From positions 1 through 7,609 of the forward strand of contig DBMH01000318.1 in the NCBI GenBank assembly GCA_002297645.1: 7,609 nt of DNA. Direction: 5' to 3'. The notes beneath the pieces were generated by a model. The model did no database searches. It had not been told where the DNA came from and was given only the letters and a program-made list of their open reading frames with translations. A program made the position numbers and the translations under genes. Source of the stretch: Rhodanobacteraceae bacterium UBA703. GTDB taxonomy: Bacteria; Pseudomonadota; Gammaproteobacteria; Xanthomonadales; Rhodanobacteraceae. Positions 1-6,590 of the stretch are shown here, in pieces; the first letter of the stretch is position 1; every line of letters starts with the position of its first letter.

Positions 1-290
1 TCAGCGAGGCGGCGATCGGGGACGGTCCGGTCGACGCGGTACTGCGCGCGGTCGCGCGCGCGGTGGGCTGCGACCTCGCCCTGCACGAATTCAGCATCCG
101 CGCGCTCGGCGAAGGCGGCGACGCGCAGGGCCAGGCGACGCTGAGCGCACGTCACGAAGGGCGCGACCTCGCCGGCCGCGGCGTCTCCACGGACATCGTC
201 GAGGCGGCCGCGCTGGCCGTGCTCGAAATCGTCAACCGCATCGAGCACTCCACGCAACGCGTCGCGACGGCGCTCGCGGCCAACCACTAG
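1..290 (+). CDS. leuA: 2-isopropylmalate synthase, C-terminal end only (partial, 5' truncated by window)
   Basis: LeuA condenses acetyl-CoA with 2-ketoisovalerate, the committed step of leucine synthesis, in the cytoplasm. Only the last 95 residues are present, read in the frame whose first full codon is at position 3 and ending at TAG 288-290. They match the C-terminal regulatory (leucine-sensing) domain of the family: a Gly-Asp-Gly-Pro-Val-Asp-Ala-Val motif at the start, then the 'GEGGDAQGQATL' stretch, then 'GRGVSTDIVEAAALAVL' near the end, a conserved pattern of this domain. The catalytic TIM barrel lies outside the window. The tail after the last motif (IVNRIEHS onward) is short, as in the type of LeuA found in enterics. 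It is followed by ilvE after 77 bp on the same strand, so it is probably the first visible gene of the operon. The domain identity is strong; whether leucine inhibits this enzyme cannot be judged from the fragment. GTG at 63 is an internal codon, not a start. Confidence 0.93.
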   Translation, partial: SEAAIGDGPVDAVLRAVARAVGCDLALHEFSIRALGEGGDAQGQATLSARHEGRDLAGRGVSTDIVEAAALAVLEIVNRIEHSTQRVATALAANH

Positions 291-367
291 TCGAGGCCGG
301 AGCCGAGACGGAAAGGCGCGCCAGGGAAGGCCGTTCGCAGGCATCCAAACAACGAAAGGTCGACGTC

Positions 368-1312
368 ATGAACCACGCACCGCTCATCTGGCACAACGGA
401 AAGCTCAAGCCCTGGGCCGAGGCGACCGTGCACGTCAGCGCGCACGCGCTGCACTACGGCTCCTCGGTGTTCGAGGGCGAACGCGTCTATTCGACGCCAC
501 GCGGACCGTGCTACTTCCGCCTGGAGGAACACACGCACCGCCTGTTCGAATCCGCGCGCGTGTACGAGATCGACATTGGCTACACGGAAGACGAGATCAA
601 CGCGGCCTGTCTCGACCTGATCCGCGCCAACGGCCTGCAGAGCGCCTACGTGCGGCCGATCGTGTTCCGCGGCGCCGGCCAGCTCGGCGTCCTGCCGGCT
701 CCGGATTCGCCGGTCGACGTCTCGATCCTCGCTCTCGGCTGGGGTGCCTACCACGGCGATGCGCGCGAGCACGGCGCCGACGTCTGCGTGTCGTCGTGGA
801 ACCGGCCGGCGCCGAACACGTTCCCGAGCTGGGCCAAGGCCGGCGGCAACTACCTGTCGAGCCAGCTCATCGGGTTCGAGGCGAAGCGCGGCGGCTATGC
901 CGAGGGCATCGCGCTCGGCACCAACGGCCTGCTCAGCGAAGGCGCCGGCGAGAACCTGTTCGTGCTCAAGAAGGGGCGGCTGCTGACGCCGCCGACCAGC
1001 GCCGGAATCCTCGCCGGCATCACGCGCGATTCCGTGATCGCGCTCGCCGGCGACCTCGGCATCGCGGTCGAGGAGCGCGACCTGCCGCGCGAGGCGCTGT
1101 ACTCGGCCGACGAAGTGTTCATGACCGGCACCGCGGCCGAGATCACGCCGGTGCGGTCGGTCGACCGCAAGCCCGTCGGCGGCGGCGAACCGGGTCCGAT
1201 CACGCGCGCCCTGCAGGACGCGTTCTTCGGCTTGTTCGAGGGACGCACGCCGGACCGCCGAGGCTGGCTGACGCCGGTGCACGACGAGGCGCTGGCGAAG
1301 GCGGCCGCCTGA
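368..1312 (+). CDS. ilvE: Branched-chain amino acid aminotransferase (PLP fold type IV)
   Basis: Catalyses reversible transamination between glutamate and the 2-keto acids of valine, leucine and isoleucine, the last step of all three pathways. The 314-residue product is near the usual length of about 305-310 and aligns end to end with E. coli IlvE. Visible residues: Tyr30 in HALHYGSSVFEG, Arg39, Tyr94 and Arg96 in the SAYVRP segment, the PLP lysine Lys157 in AKAGGNYLSS, Glu191 in SEGAGENLF (pairs with the pyridine nitrogen) and the phosphate-binding GTAAEITPV at 254-262. Position 38 is Glu (FEGERVY) where enteric enzymes have Ile; I recall this variant in other proteobacteria. The ATG start is supported by AAAGGT at 355-360, 7 nt upstream, and by alignment of the N terminus. 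It sits between leuA and leuC, which ties it to the leucine pathway. D-amino acid aminotransferase and aminodeoxychorismate lyase share the fold but fit the motifs and length less well. Confidence 0.97.
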   Translation: MNHAPLIWHNGKLKPWAEATVHVSAHALHYGSSVFEGERVYSTPRGPCYFRLEEHTHRLFESARVYEIDIGYTEDEINAACLDLIRANGLQSAYVRPIVFRGAGQLGVLPAPDSPVDVSILALGWGAYHGDAREHGADVCVSSWNRPAPNTFPSWAKAGGNYLSSQLIGFEAKRGGYAEGIALGTNGLLSEGAGENLFVLKKGRLLTPPTSAGILAGITRDSVIALAGDLGIAVEERDLPREALYSADEVFMTGTAAEITPVRSVDRKPVGGGEPGPITRALQDAFFGLFEGRTPDRRGWLTPVHDEALAKAAA

Positions 1313-1326
1313 GCCGACCCGCTGTC

Positions 1327-1434
1327 CCTTCTCCCGCGTAGCGGGGGAAGGTGTCGCAGGCGGATGGGGGAAGTCGGAGTGGAGGCTTGCACTCCGATGG
1401 CCCTCACCAGCCCTCTCCCGCAAGCGGGAGAGGG
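1327..1434. repeat. Composite palindromic repeat, copy 1 (REP/BIME-like), between ilvE and leuC
   Basis: This 108-bp element fills most of the ilvE-leuC gap and holds three hairpins. (1) 1327-1337 pairs with 1341-1351 (CCTTCTCCCGC / GCGGGGGAAGG, one G-T wobble, 3-nt loop). (2) 1374-1381 pairs with 1390-1397 (TCGGAGTG / CACTCCGA, perfect, 8-nt loop). (3) 1411-1421 pairs with 1424-1434 (CCCTCTCCCGC / GCGGGAGAGGG, perfect, AA centre). Conserved connectors are AAGGTG plus CGGATG (1361-1366) after hairpin 1, and CCCTCAC (1401-1407) before hairpin 3. Read on the reverse strand, the same modules occur in the same order at 3499-3633, so this is an inverted copy of that element. It lies 14 nt after the ilvE stop. 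No T-run follows any hairpin, so it is not a standard intrinsic terminator; a role in mRNA stability or partial termination is possible but only inferred. Confidence 0.9.
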
Positions 1435-1493
1435 AACGGCCGGCAGACGACGATTTGACCGATACGCCATCCATTCCACACACGCATCCACTC

Positions 1494-2909
1494 ATGACCA
1501 CACCACGCACCCTGTTCGAAAAAATCTGGGACTCGCACCTCGTCGCGCCCGAGTCGGCGTCCGCGCCGGCGATCCTCTACATCGACCTGCAGCTGCTGCA
1601 CGAGGTCACCTCGCCGCAGGCGTTCGACGAGTTGCGCGCGCGCGGCCTGACGGTACGCCGGCCTGACCGCGTCGTCGCGACGCTCGACCATTCCACGCCG
1701 ACCCTGCCGCCGGATGCGGACGGCAGGCGCCCCTACGCATCCGTCGAAGCCGAGCAGCAGGTCGCCACGCTCGAACGCAATGCGCGCGAGTTCGGCCTGG
1801 AACTGCATGGCTGGGGCAGCGCGCATCGCGGCATCGTGCACGTGATCGGCCCGGAACTCGGCGTCACCCAGCCCGGCATGACGATCGTCTGCGGCGACAG
1901 CCACACGTCCACGCACGGCGCGTTCGGCGCGCTCGCGTTCGGCATCGGCACGACCGAGGTCGGTCACGTGCTGGCGACGCAATGCCTTTTGCAGCGGAAG
2001 CCGAGGACGCTCGCGATCCACGTCGAAGGCGAGCTGCGCCCCGGCGTCGGCGCGAAGGACCTGATCCTGCACGTGATCGGCCGGATCGGGGTCAACGGCG
2101 GCACCGGCCACGTCGTCGAGTACCGCGGCAGCACCATCGAGGCGCTGTCGATGGAAGAGCGCATGACGGTCTGCAACATGTCGATCGAGGCCGGCGCTCG
2201 CGCCGGGCTGATCGCGCCGGACGAGACCACGTTCGCCTGGCTGAAAGGGCGCGAGCGCGCGCCGCAAGGAGCGGATTGGGACCGCGCGGTCGAGCGCTGG
2301 CGCACGCTGCGCAGCGACGACGGCGCGCGCTACGACGCCGAGGTGCGCATCGACGCCGCGGCGATCGAACCGTCGATCACCTACGGCACGCATCCCGGCA
2401 TGGTCGCGCCGCTCGCCGCGAAGGTGCCGGCCGCGGCGAACGCACAGGAACAGCGCGCGCTCGACTACATGCAGCTCGAAGCCGGTCGGCCGCTCGCCGG
2501 AACGCCGGTCGACATCGTCTTCGTCGGCAGCTGCACGAACTCGCGCCTGCCGGACCTGCGCGAGGCCGCGTCGCTGCTGCGCGGCCGACGCATCGCCGAC
2601 GGCCTGCGCATGCTCGTCGTACCGGGCTCCGAGCAGGTCAAGCTCGACGCCGAACGCGAGGGCCTGCACGACGTCTTCCGGGCCGCGGGCGCGGAGTGGC
2701 GCGAACCGGGTTGCTCGATGTGCCTGGGCATGAACGGCGACATCGGCAAGCCGGGCCAGCTCATCGTCAGTACCAGCAACCGCAATTTCGAAGGGCGCCA
2801 GGGGCCGGGCGTCCGCACCGTGCTCGCGAGTCCGCTCGTCGCCGCGGCCACGGCGCTGGCCGGACGAATCGCCGATCCGCGCGATTTCGCCGCGCAGGAG
2901 GCTGCATGA
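1494..2909 (+). CDS. leuC: 3-isopropylmalate dehydratase, large subunit
   Basis: LeuC is the iron-sulfur catalytic subunit of isopropylmalate isomerase, which converts 2- to 3-isopropylmalate with LeuD. From ATG 1494 the product is 471 residues (E. coli 466). The aconitase-family [4Fe-4S] ligands are Cys347 (VGSCTNSR), Cys407 and Cys410 (GCSMCLGMN), the same numbers as in E. coli, which argues for this start. Other family blocks: GMTIVCGDSHTSTHGAFGALAFGIGT at about 128-153, GGTGHVVEY at 202-210, and STSNRNFEGRQG at 426-437. Position 157 is Gly (EVGHVLATQ) where E. coli has Glu. A TTG at 1455 would add 13 residues (TDTPSIPHTHPL-like) without family support. Neither start has a recognisable Shine-Dalgarno; the 40 nt before ATG 1494 are C/A-rich. 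The stop overlaps the leuD start in ATGA at 2906-2909, so the two subunits are probably translationally coupled and made in equal amounts. Confidence 0.96.
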   Translation: MTTPRTLFEKIWDSHLVAPESASAPAILYIDLQLLHEVTSPQAFDELRARGLTVRRPDRVVATLDHSTPTLPPDADGRRPYASVEAEQQVATLERNAREFGLELHGWGSAHRGIVHVIGPELGVTQPGMTIVCGDSHTSTHGAFGALAFGIGTTEVGHVLATQCLLQRKPRTLAIHVEGELRPGVGAKDLILHVIGRIGVNGGTGHVVEYRGSTIEALSMEERMTVCNMSIEAGARAGLIAPDETTFAWLKGRERAPQGADWDRAVERWRTLRSDDGARYDAEVRIDAAAIEPSITYGTHPGMVAPLAAKVPAAANAQEQRALDYMQLEAGRPLAGTPVDIVFVGSCTNSRLPDLREAASLLRGRRIADGLRMLVVPGSEQVKLDAEREGLHDVFRAAGAEWREPGCSMCLGMNGDIGKPGQLIVSTSNRNFEGRQGPGVRTVLASPLVAAATALAGRIADPRDFAAQEAA

Positions 2910-3487
2910 AACCGCTCGTCAAACTGCATTCGCGCACCGTCGTCCTGCCGTTCGAGAACATCGACACCGATCGCATCGTGCCGGCGCGCTTCCTGACCAC
3001 GACCGAACGTTCCGGTCTCGGCCGCGCGCTGTTCCACGACTGGCGCTACCGCGAGGACGGCAGCGAGAACCCGGACTTCGCGCTGAACCGGCCGGAAGCG
3101 AAGGGCGCCGGGATCCTCGTCGCCGGACGCAACTTTGGCTGCGGCTCCTCGCGCGAGCACGCGCCGTGGGCGCTGGCCGACTACGGCATCCGCGCCGTCC
3201 TGTCGAGCGAGATCGCCGACATCTTCCGCAGCAACGCGCTGAAGAACGGCGTGCTCGCCGTCGTGGTGAGCGAGGCCGAGCATCGCTGGCTGCTCGACCA
3301 TCCCGGCATCGAACTCGCCGTCGACGTCGCCGCCGGCACGATCGAGCTGCCGGACGGCGGGCACATCCGCTTCGAACTCGACGCCTTCGCACGGCAATGC
3401 CTGCTCGACGGGGTCGATCAGCTCGGATTCCTGCTCAGGCACGCGGAGGCGATCGCGGCGTTCGAGCAGGCGCGGGAGGCGGCGTGA
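2906..3487 (+). CDS. leuD: 3-isopropylmalate dehydratase, small subunit
   Basis: LeuD carries the swivel domain that completes the active site of isopropylmalate isomerase with LeuC. The 193-residue product (E. coli 201) shows the N-terminal ENIDTDRIVPARFL motif at 17-30, LFHDWRY at 42-48, the diagnostic GRNFGCGSSREHAPWAL at 74-90, and the ADIFRSNALKNGVL block at 104-117. The C-terminal EAIAAFEQAR also matches the family. The start is fixed by AGGAG at 2896-2900, 5 nt upstream, and by the N-terminal motif; the same reading frame stays open far upstream through leuC but that extension is not protein-like (Arg-rich, no homology). ATGA overlap with leuC. Downstream is a 164-bp gap occupied mainly by a palindromic repeat, then leuB. 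Confidence 0.97.
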   Translation: MKPLVKLHSRTVVLPFENIDTDRIVPARFLTTTERSGLGRALFHDWRYREDGSENPDFALNRPEAKGAGILVAGRNFGCGSSREHAPWALADYGIRAVLSSEIADIFRSNALKNGVLAVVVSEAEHRWLLDHPGIELAVDVAAGTIELPDGGHIRFELDAFARQCLLDGVDQLGFLLRHAEAIAAFEQAREAA

Positions 3488-3498
3488 TCGAGATTTCT

Positions 3499-3633
3499 CC
3501 CTCTCCCGCTTGCGGGAGAGGGTGCCCCGGCAGGGGCGGGTGAGGGAAGGCCGGTACGGGCCCTCGAATTCCACACGCTGCTCCGATCTTCGTCATCCGG
3601 CGCTTCGCGCCACCTTCTCCCAGCGGGAGAAGG
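3499..3633. repeat. Composite palindromic repeat, copy 2 (inverted relative to copy 1), between leuD and leuB
   Basis: This 135-bp element starts 11 nt after the leuD stop and ends 18 nt before the leuB ATG. Hairpins: 3499-3509 with 3512-3522 (CCCTCTCCCGC / GCGGGAGAGGG, perfect, TT centre); 3524-3528 with 3533-3537 (GCCCC / GGGGC, 4-nt loop); 3599-3603 with 3607-3611 (GGCGC / GCGCC, 3-nt loop); 3613-3621 with 3625-3633 (CCTTCTCCC / GGGAGAAGG, perfect, 3-nt loop). GTGAGGG (3540-3546) follows the first hairpin and CATCCG (3594-3599) precedes the last pair, mirroring CCCTCAC and CGGATG in copy 1. The central part (about 3550-3590) does not match copy 1, so the outer modules are conserved and the middle is variable. 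No poly-T tract follows. In mRNA the last hairpin would lie just upstream of the leuB ribosome site. Confidence 0.9.
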
Positions 3634-3651
3634 GACATCCAGAGAGAACGT

Positions 3652-4719
3652 ATGAAAGCCAACATCGCAATCCTCCCCGGCGACGGCATCGGCCCCGAAG
3701 TCGTCGCCGCCGCGGTCGACGTACTGCGTGCCGTCGCGCAGCGCCACGGCCACCAGTTCACGTTCGTCGAATGCGCGGTCGGCGGTGCCGCGATCGACGC
3801 GTACGGCGAACCGCTGCCGCCGGCGACGCTCGATGCCTGCCGCAAGGCGGATGCCGTGCTGCTCGGTGCCGTCGGCGGCCCGAAGTGGTCGGATCCGAAG
3901 GCGAAAGTGCGGCCGGAACAGGGGCTGCTCGCGCTGCGCGCCGCCCTCGGCGTGTACGCGAACCTGCGGCCGGTGCGCGTGCACCCGCGTCTCGCGAACC
4001 TGTCGCCGCTGAAGAACGAGCGGCTCGCCGGCGTCGACGTGCTGTTCGTGCGCGAGCTGACCGGCGGCGCCTACTTCGGTGCCAAGACGCGTACGGCGGA
4101 GCAGGCGACCGACGAGACGAAGTACACGGTCGAGGAGATCGAACGCGTCGTGCGCCGCGCCTTCGAGCTGTCGCGCACGCGCCGGCGCCACGTGACCTCG
4201 GTCGACAAGGCGAACGTCATGGAGACCTCGCGCCTGTGGCGCGAAACGGTGACGCGCATCGCCGCCGAGTACCCGGACGTCGACTTCGAGCACCAGCTCG
4301 TCGATTCGATGGCGATGCTGCTGCTGACGAAGCCGGCCGCCTACGACGTCGTCGTCACCGAGAACCTGTTCGGCGACATCCTGACCGACGAGGCCGCCGC
4401 GCTCGCCGGATCGCTCGGCCTGCTGCCGTCGGCGTCGCTCGGCGAGGACCGCACCGGCCTGTACGAGCCGATCCACGGTTCCGCACCGGACATCGCCGGC
4501 CAGGGCCTGGCCAATCCGCTCGGCACGATCCTCAGCGCGGCGATGCTGCTGCGCCATTCGCTGCACCTCGACGCCGAAGCCACCTCGATCGAGGCGGCCG
4601 TCGAAAGCGTGCTCGCGAGCGGCGAGCTGACGCGCGACCTCGGCGGCAAGGCCGGAACGCGCGAGATGGCCGACGCCGTGCTGGCCGCGCTCGCCGCGCA
4701 GCAGAGGGCGGCGGCATGA
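3652..4719 (+). CDS. leuB: 3-isopropylmalate dehydrogenase
   Basis: LeuB oxidises and decarboxylates (2R,3S)-3-isopropylmalate to 2-ketoisocaproate with NAD+ and a divalent metal. The 355-residue product has the usual length. It begins with IAILPGDGIGPEV (5-17) and carries the substrate arginines Arg96, Arg106 and Arg134 (FVRELTGG), catalytic Tyr141 and Lys186 (SVDKANVM), metal-binding Asp218, Asp242 and Asp246 (ENLFGDILTDEAA), and the NAD-binding loop HGSAPDIAGQGLANP from 275, where Asp280 indicates NAD rather than NADP. These residues and the LTGGAYFG segment favour LeuB over isocitrate or tartrate dehydrogenase. The start ATG follows a modest purine stretch AGAGAGA at 3641-3647, 4 nt away, directly after the copy-2 repeat. 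The stop overlaps ilvD in ATGA at 4716-4719, so the leucine and valine/isoleucine branches are physically coupled here. Confidence 0.97.
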   Translation: MKANIAILPGDGIGPEVVAAAVDVLRAVAQRHGHQFTFVECAVGGAAIDAYGEPLPPATLDACRKADAVLLGAVGGPKWSDPKAKVRPEQGLLALRAALGVYANLRPVRVHPRLANLSPLKNERLAGVDVLFVRELTGGAYFGAKTRTAEQATDETKYTVEEIERVVRRAFELSRTRRRHVTSVDKANVMETSRLWRETVTRIAAEYPDVDFEHQLVDSMAMLLLTKPAAYDVVVTENLFGDILTDEAAALAGSLGLLPSASLGEDRTGLYEPIHGSAPDIAGQGLANPLGTILSAAMLLRHSLHLDAEATSIEAAVESVLASGELTRDLGGKAGTREMADAVLAALAAQQRAAA

Positions 4720-6422
4720 GCGAGCCGAAACCCGCTCCGAAACGCATCGGCGCCGTGGTCGAGGCGCCGCTGCGCAGCGACGTGATGAAGACCGGCCCGG
4801 ATCGCGCGCCGGCGCGCGCGATGCTGTACGCGACCGGCCTCGACGCCGAGGCGATCCGCAAGCCGCTGGTCGCGATCGTGCACACCTGGTCGAACATCTC
4901 GCCGTGCAATCTCAATCTGCGCGATCTCGCTGCCGCGGCCGCCGACGGCGTGCGCGCGGCCGGCGGCACGCCGATCGAGTTCAACACGATCGCCGTCACC
5001 GACGGCATCGCGATGGGCACGCCGGGGATGCGCGCGTCGCTGGTCAGCCGCGAAGTCATCACCGATTCGATCGAGCTGGCCGTCGACGGCCATTCGCTCG
5101 ACGCCATGGTCGTGCTGTGCGGCTGCGACAAGACCATCCCGGCGGCAGCGATGGCGCTGGCTCGGCTGAACATCCCTGGTGTCGCCCTGTACGGCGGCAG
5201 CATCGCGCACGGTCGCCTCGACGGCCGCTCGATCACGGTGCAGCAGGTGTTCGAGGCGGTCGGCGCGCACGGCGCGGGCAAGATCGACGACGCGCGTCTC
5301 GAGGACGTCGAGCGGACGGCCTGTCCCGGCGCCGGTGCCTGCGGCGGACAGTTCACCGCGAACACGATGGCGATGGTGTTGACCGCGCTGGGCGTGTCGC
5401 CGCTCGGTTTCAACGACATTCCCGCGACCGATGCGGCCAAGCTCGACGCCGCGCGTCGCTGCGGCGAACTCGCGCTCGATGCGCTGCGTGCGAATCGCCG
5501 CCCGCGCGACGTGATGACGCCGGAGGCGTTCCGCAACGCCGCGCGCGTGGCCGCCGCGACGGCGGGTTCGACCAACGCCGTGCTGCACCTGCTCGCGATC
5601 GCCAGCGAGGCCGGCGTGCCGCTGACCCTGGAGGCGTTCGAGGACGCATCGGTCTCGACGCCGGTCGTCGCCGACCTGATGCCGGGCGGGCGTTACACCG
5701 CGATCGAGATGACCGCGGCCGGCGGGGTCGCGCAGGTGCTGCGCGAACTGCGTGCGGCGGAACTCGTCGCCGACGTGCCGACCGTTACCGGCAGGAGCCT
5801 CTACGCCGAGCTCGACGCGGCCCTCCCGGCGCCCGTCGACCAGACGGTCGTCGTGCCGGTGGCGCGTGCGTTCAAGCCGCGCGGCGGCTACTCGATCCTC
5901 TACGGCAACCTCGCTCCGGACGGCTGCGTGCTCAAGCTCGCCGGCAAGGGACGCCAGCACTTCGAGGGCGCCGCGCGCGTGTTCGAAAGCGAGGAGGAGA
6001 CGTTCCGCGCGGTGCAGGCCGGGGCCATCCGGGCCGGCGACGTCGTGGTGATCCGCAACGAGGGTCCGGTCGGCGGCCCCGGCATGCGCGAGATGCTGGC
6101 CGTCACCGCGGCGCTGGTCGGGCGCGGACTCGGCGACGACGTGGCCCTGGTCACCGACGGCCGCTTCAGCGGCGCGACGCACGGCTTCATGGTCGGCCAT
6201 ATCGCGCCGGAAGCCGCCTGCGGCGGGCCGATCGCCCTGCTGCGCGACGGCGACCGCATCGTCATCGACGCCGTTCGCCGCGTGATCGAAACCGATGCCG
6301 ATCTCGACGCGCGCCGCAGGGAGTGGCAGGCGCCGGAGCCGAAGGTCCGGCACGGCGTGCTGGCGAAGTACGCGAAGCTGGTCGGTTCGGCGGCGAAAGG
6401 CGCCGTGACCTCCGGCGCGTGA
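4716..6422 (+). CDS. ilvD: Dihydroxy-acid dehydratase, short [2Fe-2S]-type
   Basis: IlvD dehydrates 2,3-dihydroxyisovalerate and 2,3-dihydroxy-3-methylvalerate to the keto-acid precursors of valine/leucine and isoleucine. The product is 568 residues, shorter than the E. coli enzyme (616). Three cysteines are present: Cys64 (NISPCN), Cys137 (CGCDKT) and Cys209 (PGAGACGGQFTANTMAM). E. coli [4Fe-4S] IlvD lacks the first, whereas the [2Fe-2S] enzymes of the family have all three, so I infer an oxygen-tolerant [2Fe-2S] enzyme. Lys139 after Cys137 corresponds to the carbamylated metal-binding lysine and Ser485 in DGRFSGATHGF to the proposed catalytic base. GAGGG at 4704-4708, 7 nt before ATG 4716, sets the start; the frame stays open upstream through leuB but that part is not protein-like. 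Sugar-acid dehydratases of the same family (for example arabinonate dehydratase) have a similar length and cluster, but the leu/ilv context favours dihydroxy-acid dehydratase. Confidence 0.95.
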   Translation: MSEPKPAPKRIGAVVEAPLRSDVMKTGPDRAPARAMLYATGLDAEAIRKPLVAIVHTWSNISPCNLNLRDLAAAAADGVRAAGGTPIEFNTIAVTDGIAMGTPGMRASLVSREVITDSIELAVDGHSLDAMVVLCGCDKTIPAAAMALARLNIPGVALYGGSIAHGRLDGRSITVQQVFEAVGAHGAGKIDDARLEDVERTACPGAGACGGQFTANTMAMVLTALGVSPLGFNDIPATDAAKLDAARRCGELALDALRANRRPRDVMTPEAFRNAARVAAATAGSTNAVLHLLAIASEAGVPLTLEAFEDASVSTPVVADLMPGGRYTAIEMTAAGGVAQVLRELRAAELVADVPTVTGRSLYAELDAALPAPVDQTVVVPVARAFKPRGGYSILYGNLAPDGCVLKLAGKGRQHFEGAARVFESEEETFRAVQAGAIRAGDVVVIRNEGPVGGPGMREMLAVTAALVGRGLGDDVALVTDGRFSGATHGFMVGHIAPEAACGGPIALLRDGDRIVIDAVRRVIETDADLDARRREWQAPEPKVRHGVLAKYAKLVGSAAKGAVTSGA

Positions 6423-6470
6423 ATCCACACGGGCACTCCATCCGCACCGAACGAAACCCATCCTTACCGA

Positions 6471-6550
6471 CGTCATTCCCGCGCAAGCGGAAATCCGATT
6501 TGTCTTGTGTTCGAAGATCGAGATGGATCCCCGCGTTCGCGGGAATGACG
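6471..6550. repeat. 80-bp inverted-repeat element (dRS3/REP-like, non-autonomous) between ilvD and ilvC
   Basis: The ends are perfect 13-bp inverted repeats: CGTCATTCCCGCG at 6471-6483 and CGCGGGAATGACG at 6538-6550. Each end also contains a small hairpin of the type ATTCCC-N8-GGGAAT: 6475-6494 (imperfect, GGAAAT on the right) and 6527-6546 (ATCCCC on the left; 6530-6535 pairs with 6538-6543). The middle (about 6495-6526) is less GC-rich than the surroundings. Translated in one forward frame it gives WIPAFAGMT, a peptide I recall as frequent in spurious gene calls because this repeat family is widespread in proteobacteria. It occupies roughly half of the 168-bp ilvD-ilvC gap and ends 40 nt before the ilvC ATG. 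It is unrelated in sequence to the CCCTCTCCCGC elements elsewhere in the window. No transposase is present, so mobility would need an enzyme supplied elsewhere. Confidence 0.88.
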
Positions 6551-6590
6551 GCAAGAAGCAGCAGACCGAATCCAACCCGGAGATATTGCA

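Noticed and set aside
1327..1434. Intrinsic terminator between ilvE and leuC
   Set aside because: The hairpins are strong but none is followed by a T-run, and the same structures occur within the operon and after ilvC; they fit a repeat family better.
1455..1493. TTG start for leuC adding 13 residues, and a TTGACC -35-like box at the same place
   Set aside because: The extra residues have no family counterpart and ATG 1494 gives E. coli cysteine numbering. For a promoter, the sequence 17 nt downstream (ACACAC) is a poor -10 box.
287..1510. A 407-codon open frame on the - strand opposite ilvE
   Set aside because: It is read through the repeat (giving SPATREKGQR-like residues) and through the complement of ilvE; no family resemblance.
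1404..2669. A 421-codon open frame on the - strand opposite leuC
   Set aside because: Same compositional shadow of a GC-rich gene; its N-terminal region on the opposite strand covers conserved LeuC motifs and its end runs into the palindromic repeat.
1982..2905. Open upstream extension in the leuD frame
   Set aside because: It overlaps leuC fully and is Arg-rich nonsense; the leuD start at 2906 has a good ribosome site and begins with the family N terminus.
3510..4715. Open upstream extension in the ilvD frame
   Set aside because: It starts within the repeat and overlaps all of leuB; the ilvD product aligns to its family only from 4716.
6423..6590. Leader peptide/attenuator or riboswitch before ilvC
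   Set aside because: I find no short open frame rich in Leu, Val or Ile codons, no terminator/antiterminator pair, and the structure present is accounted for by the inverted-repeat element.
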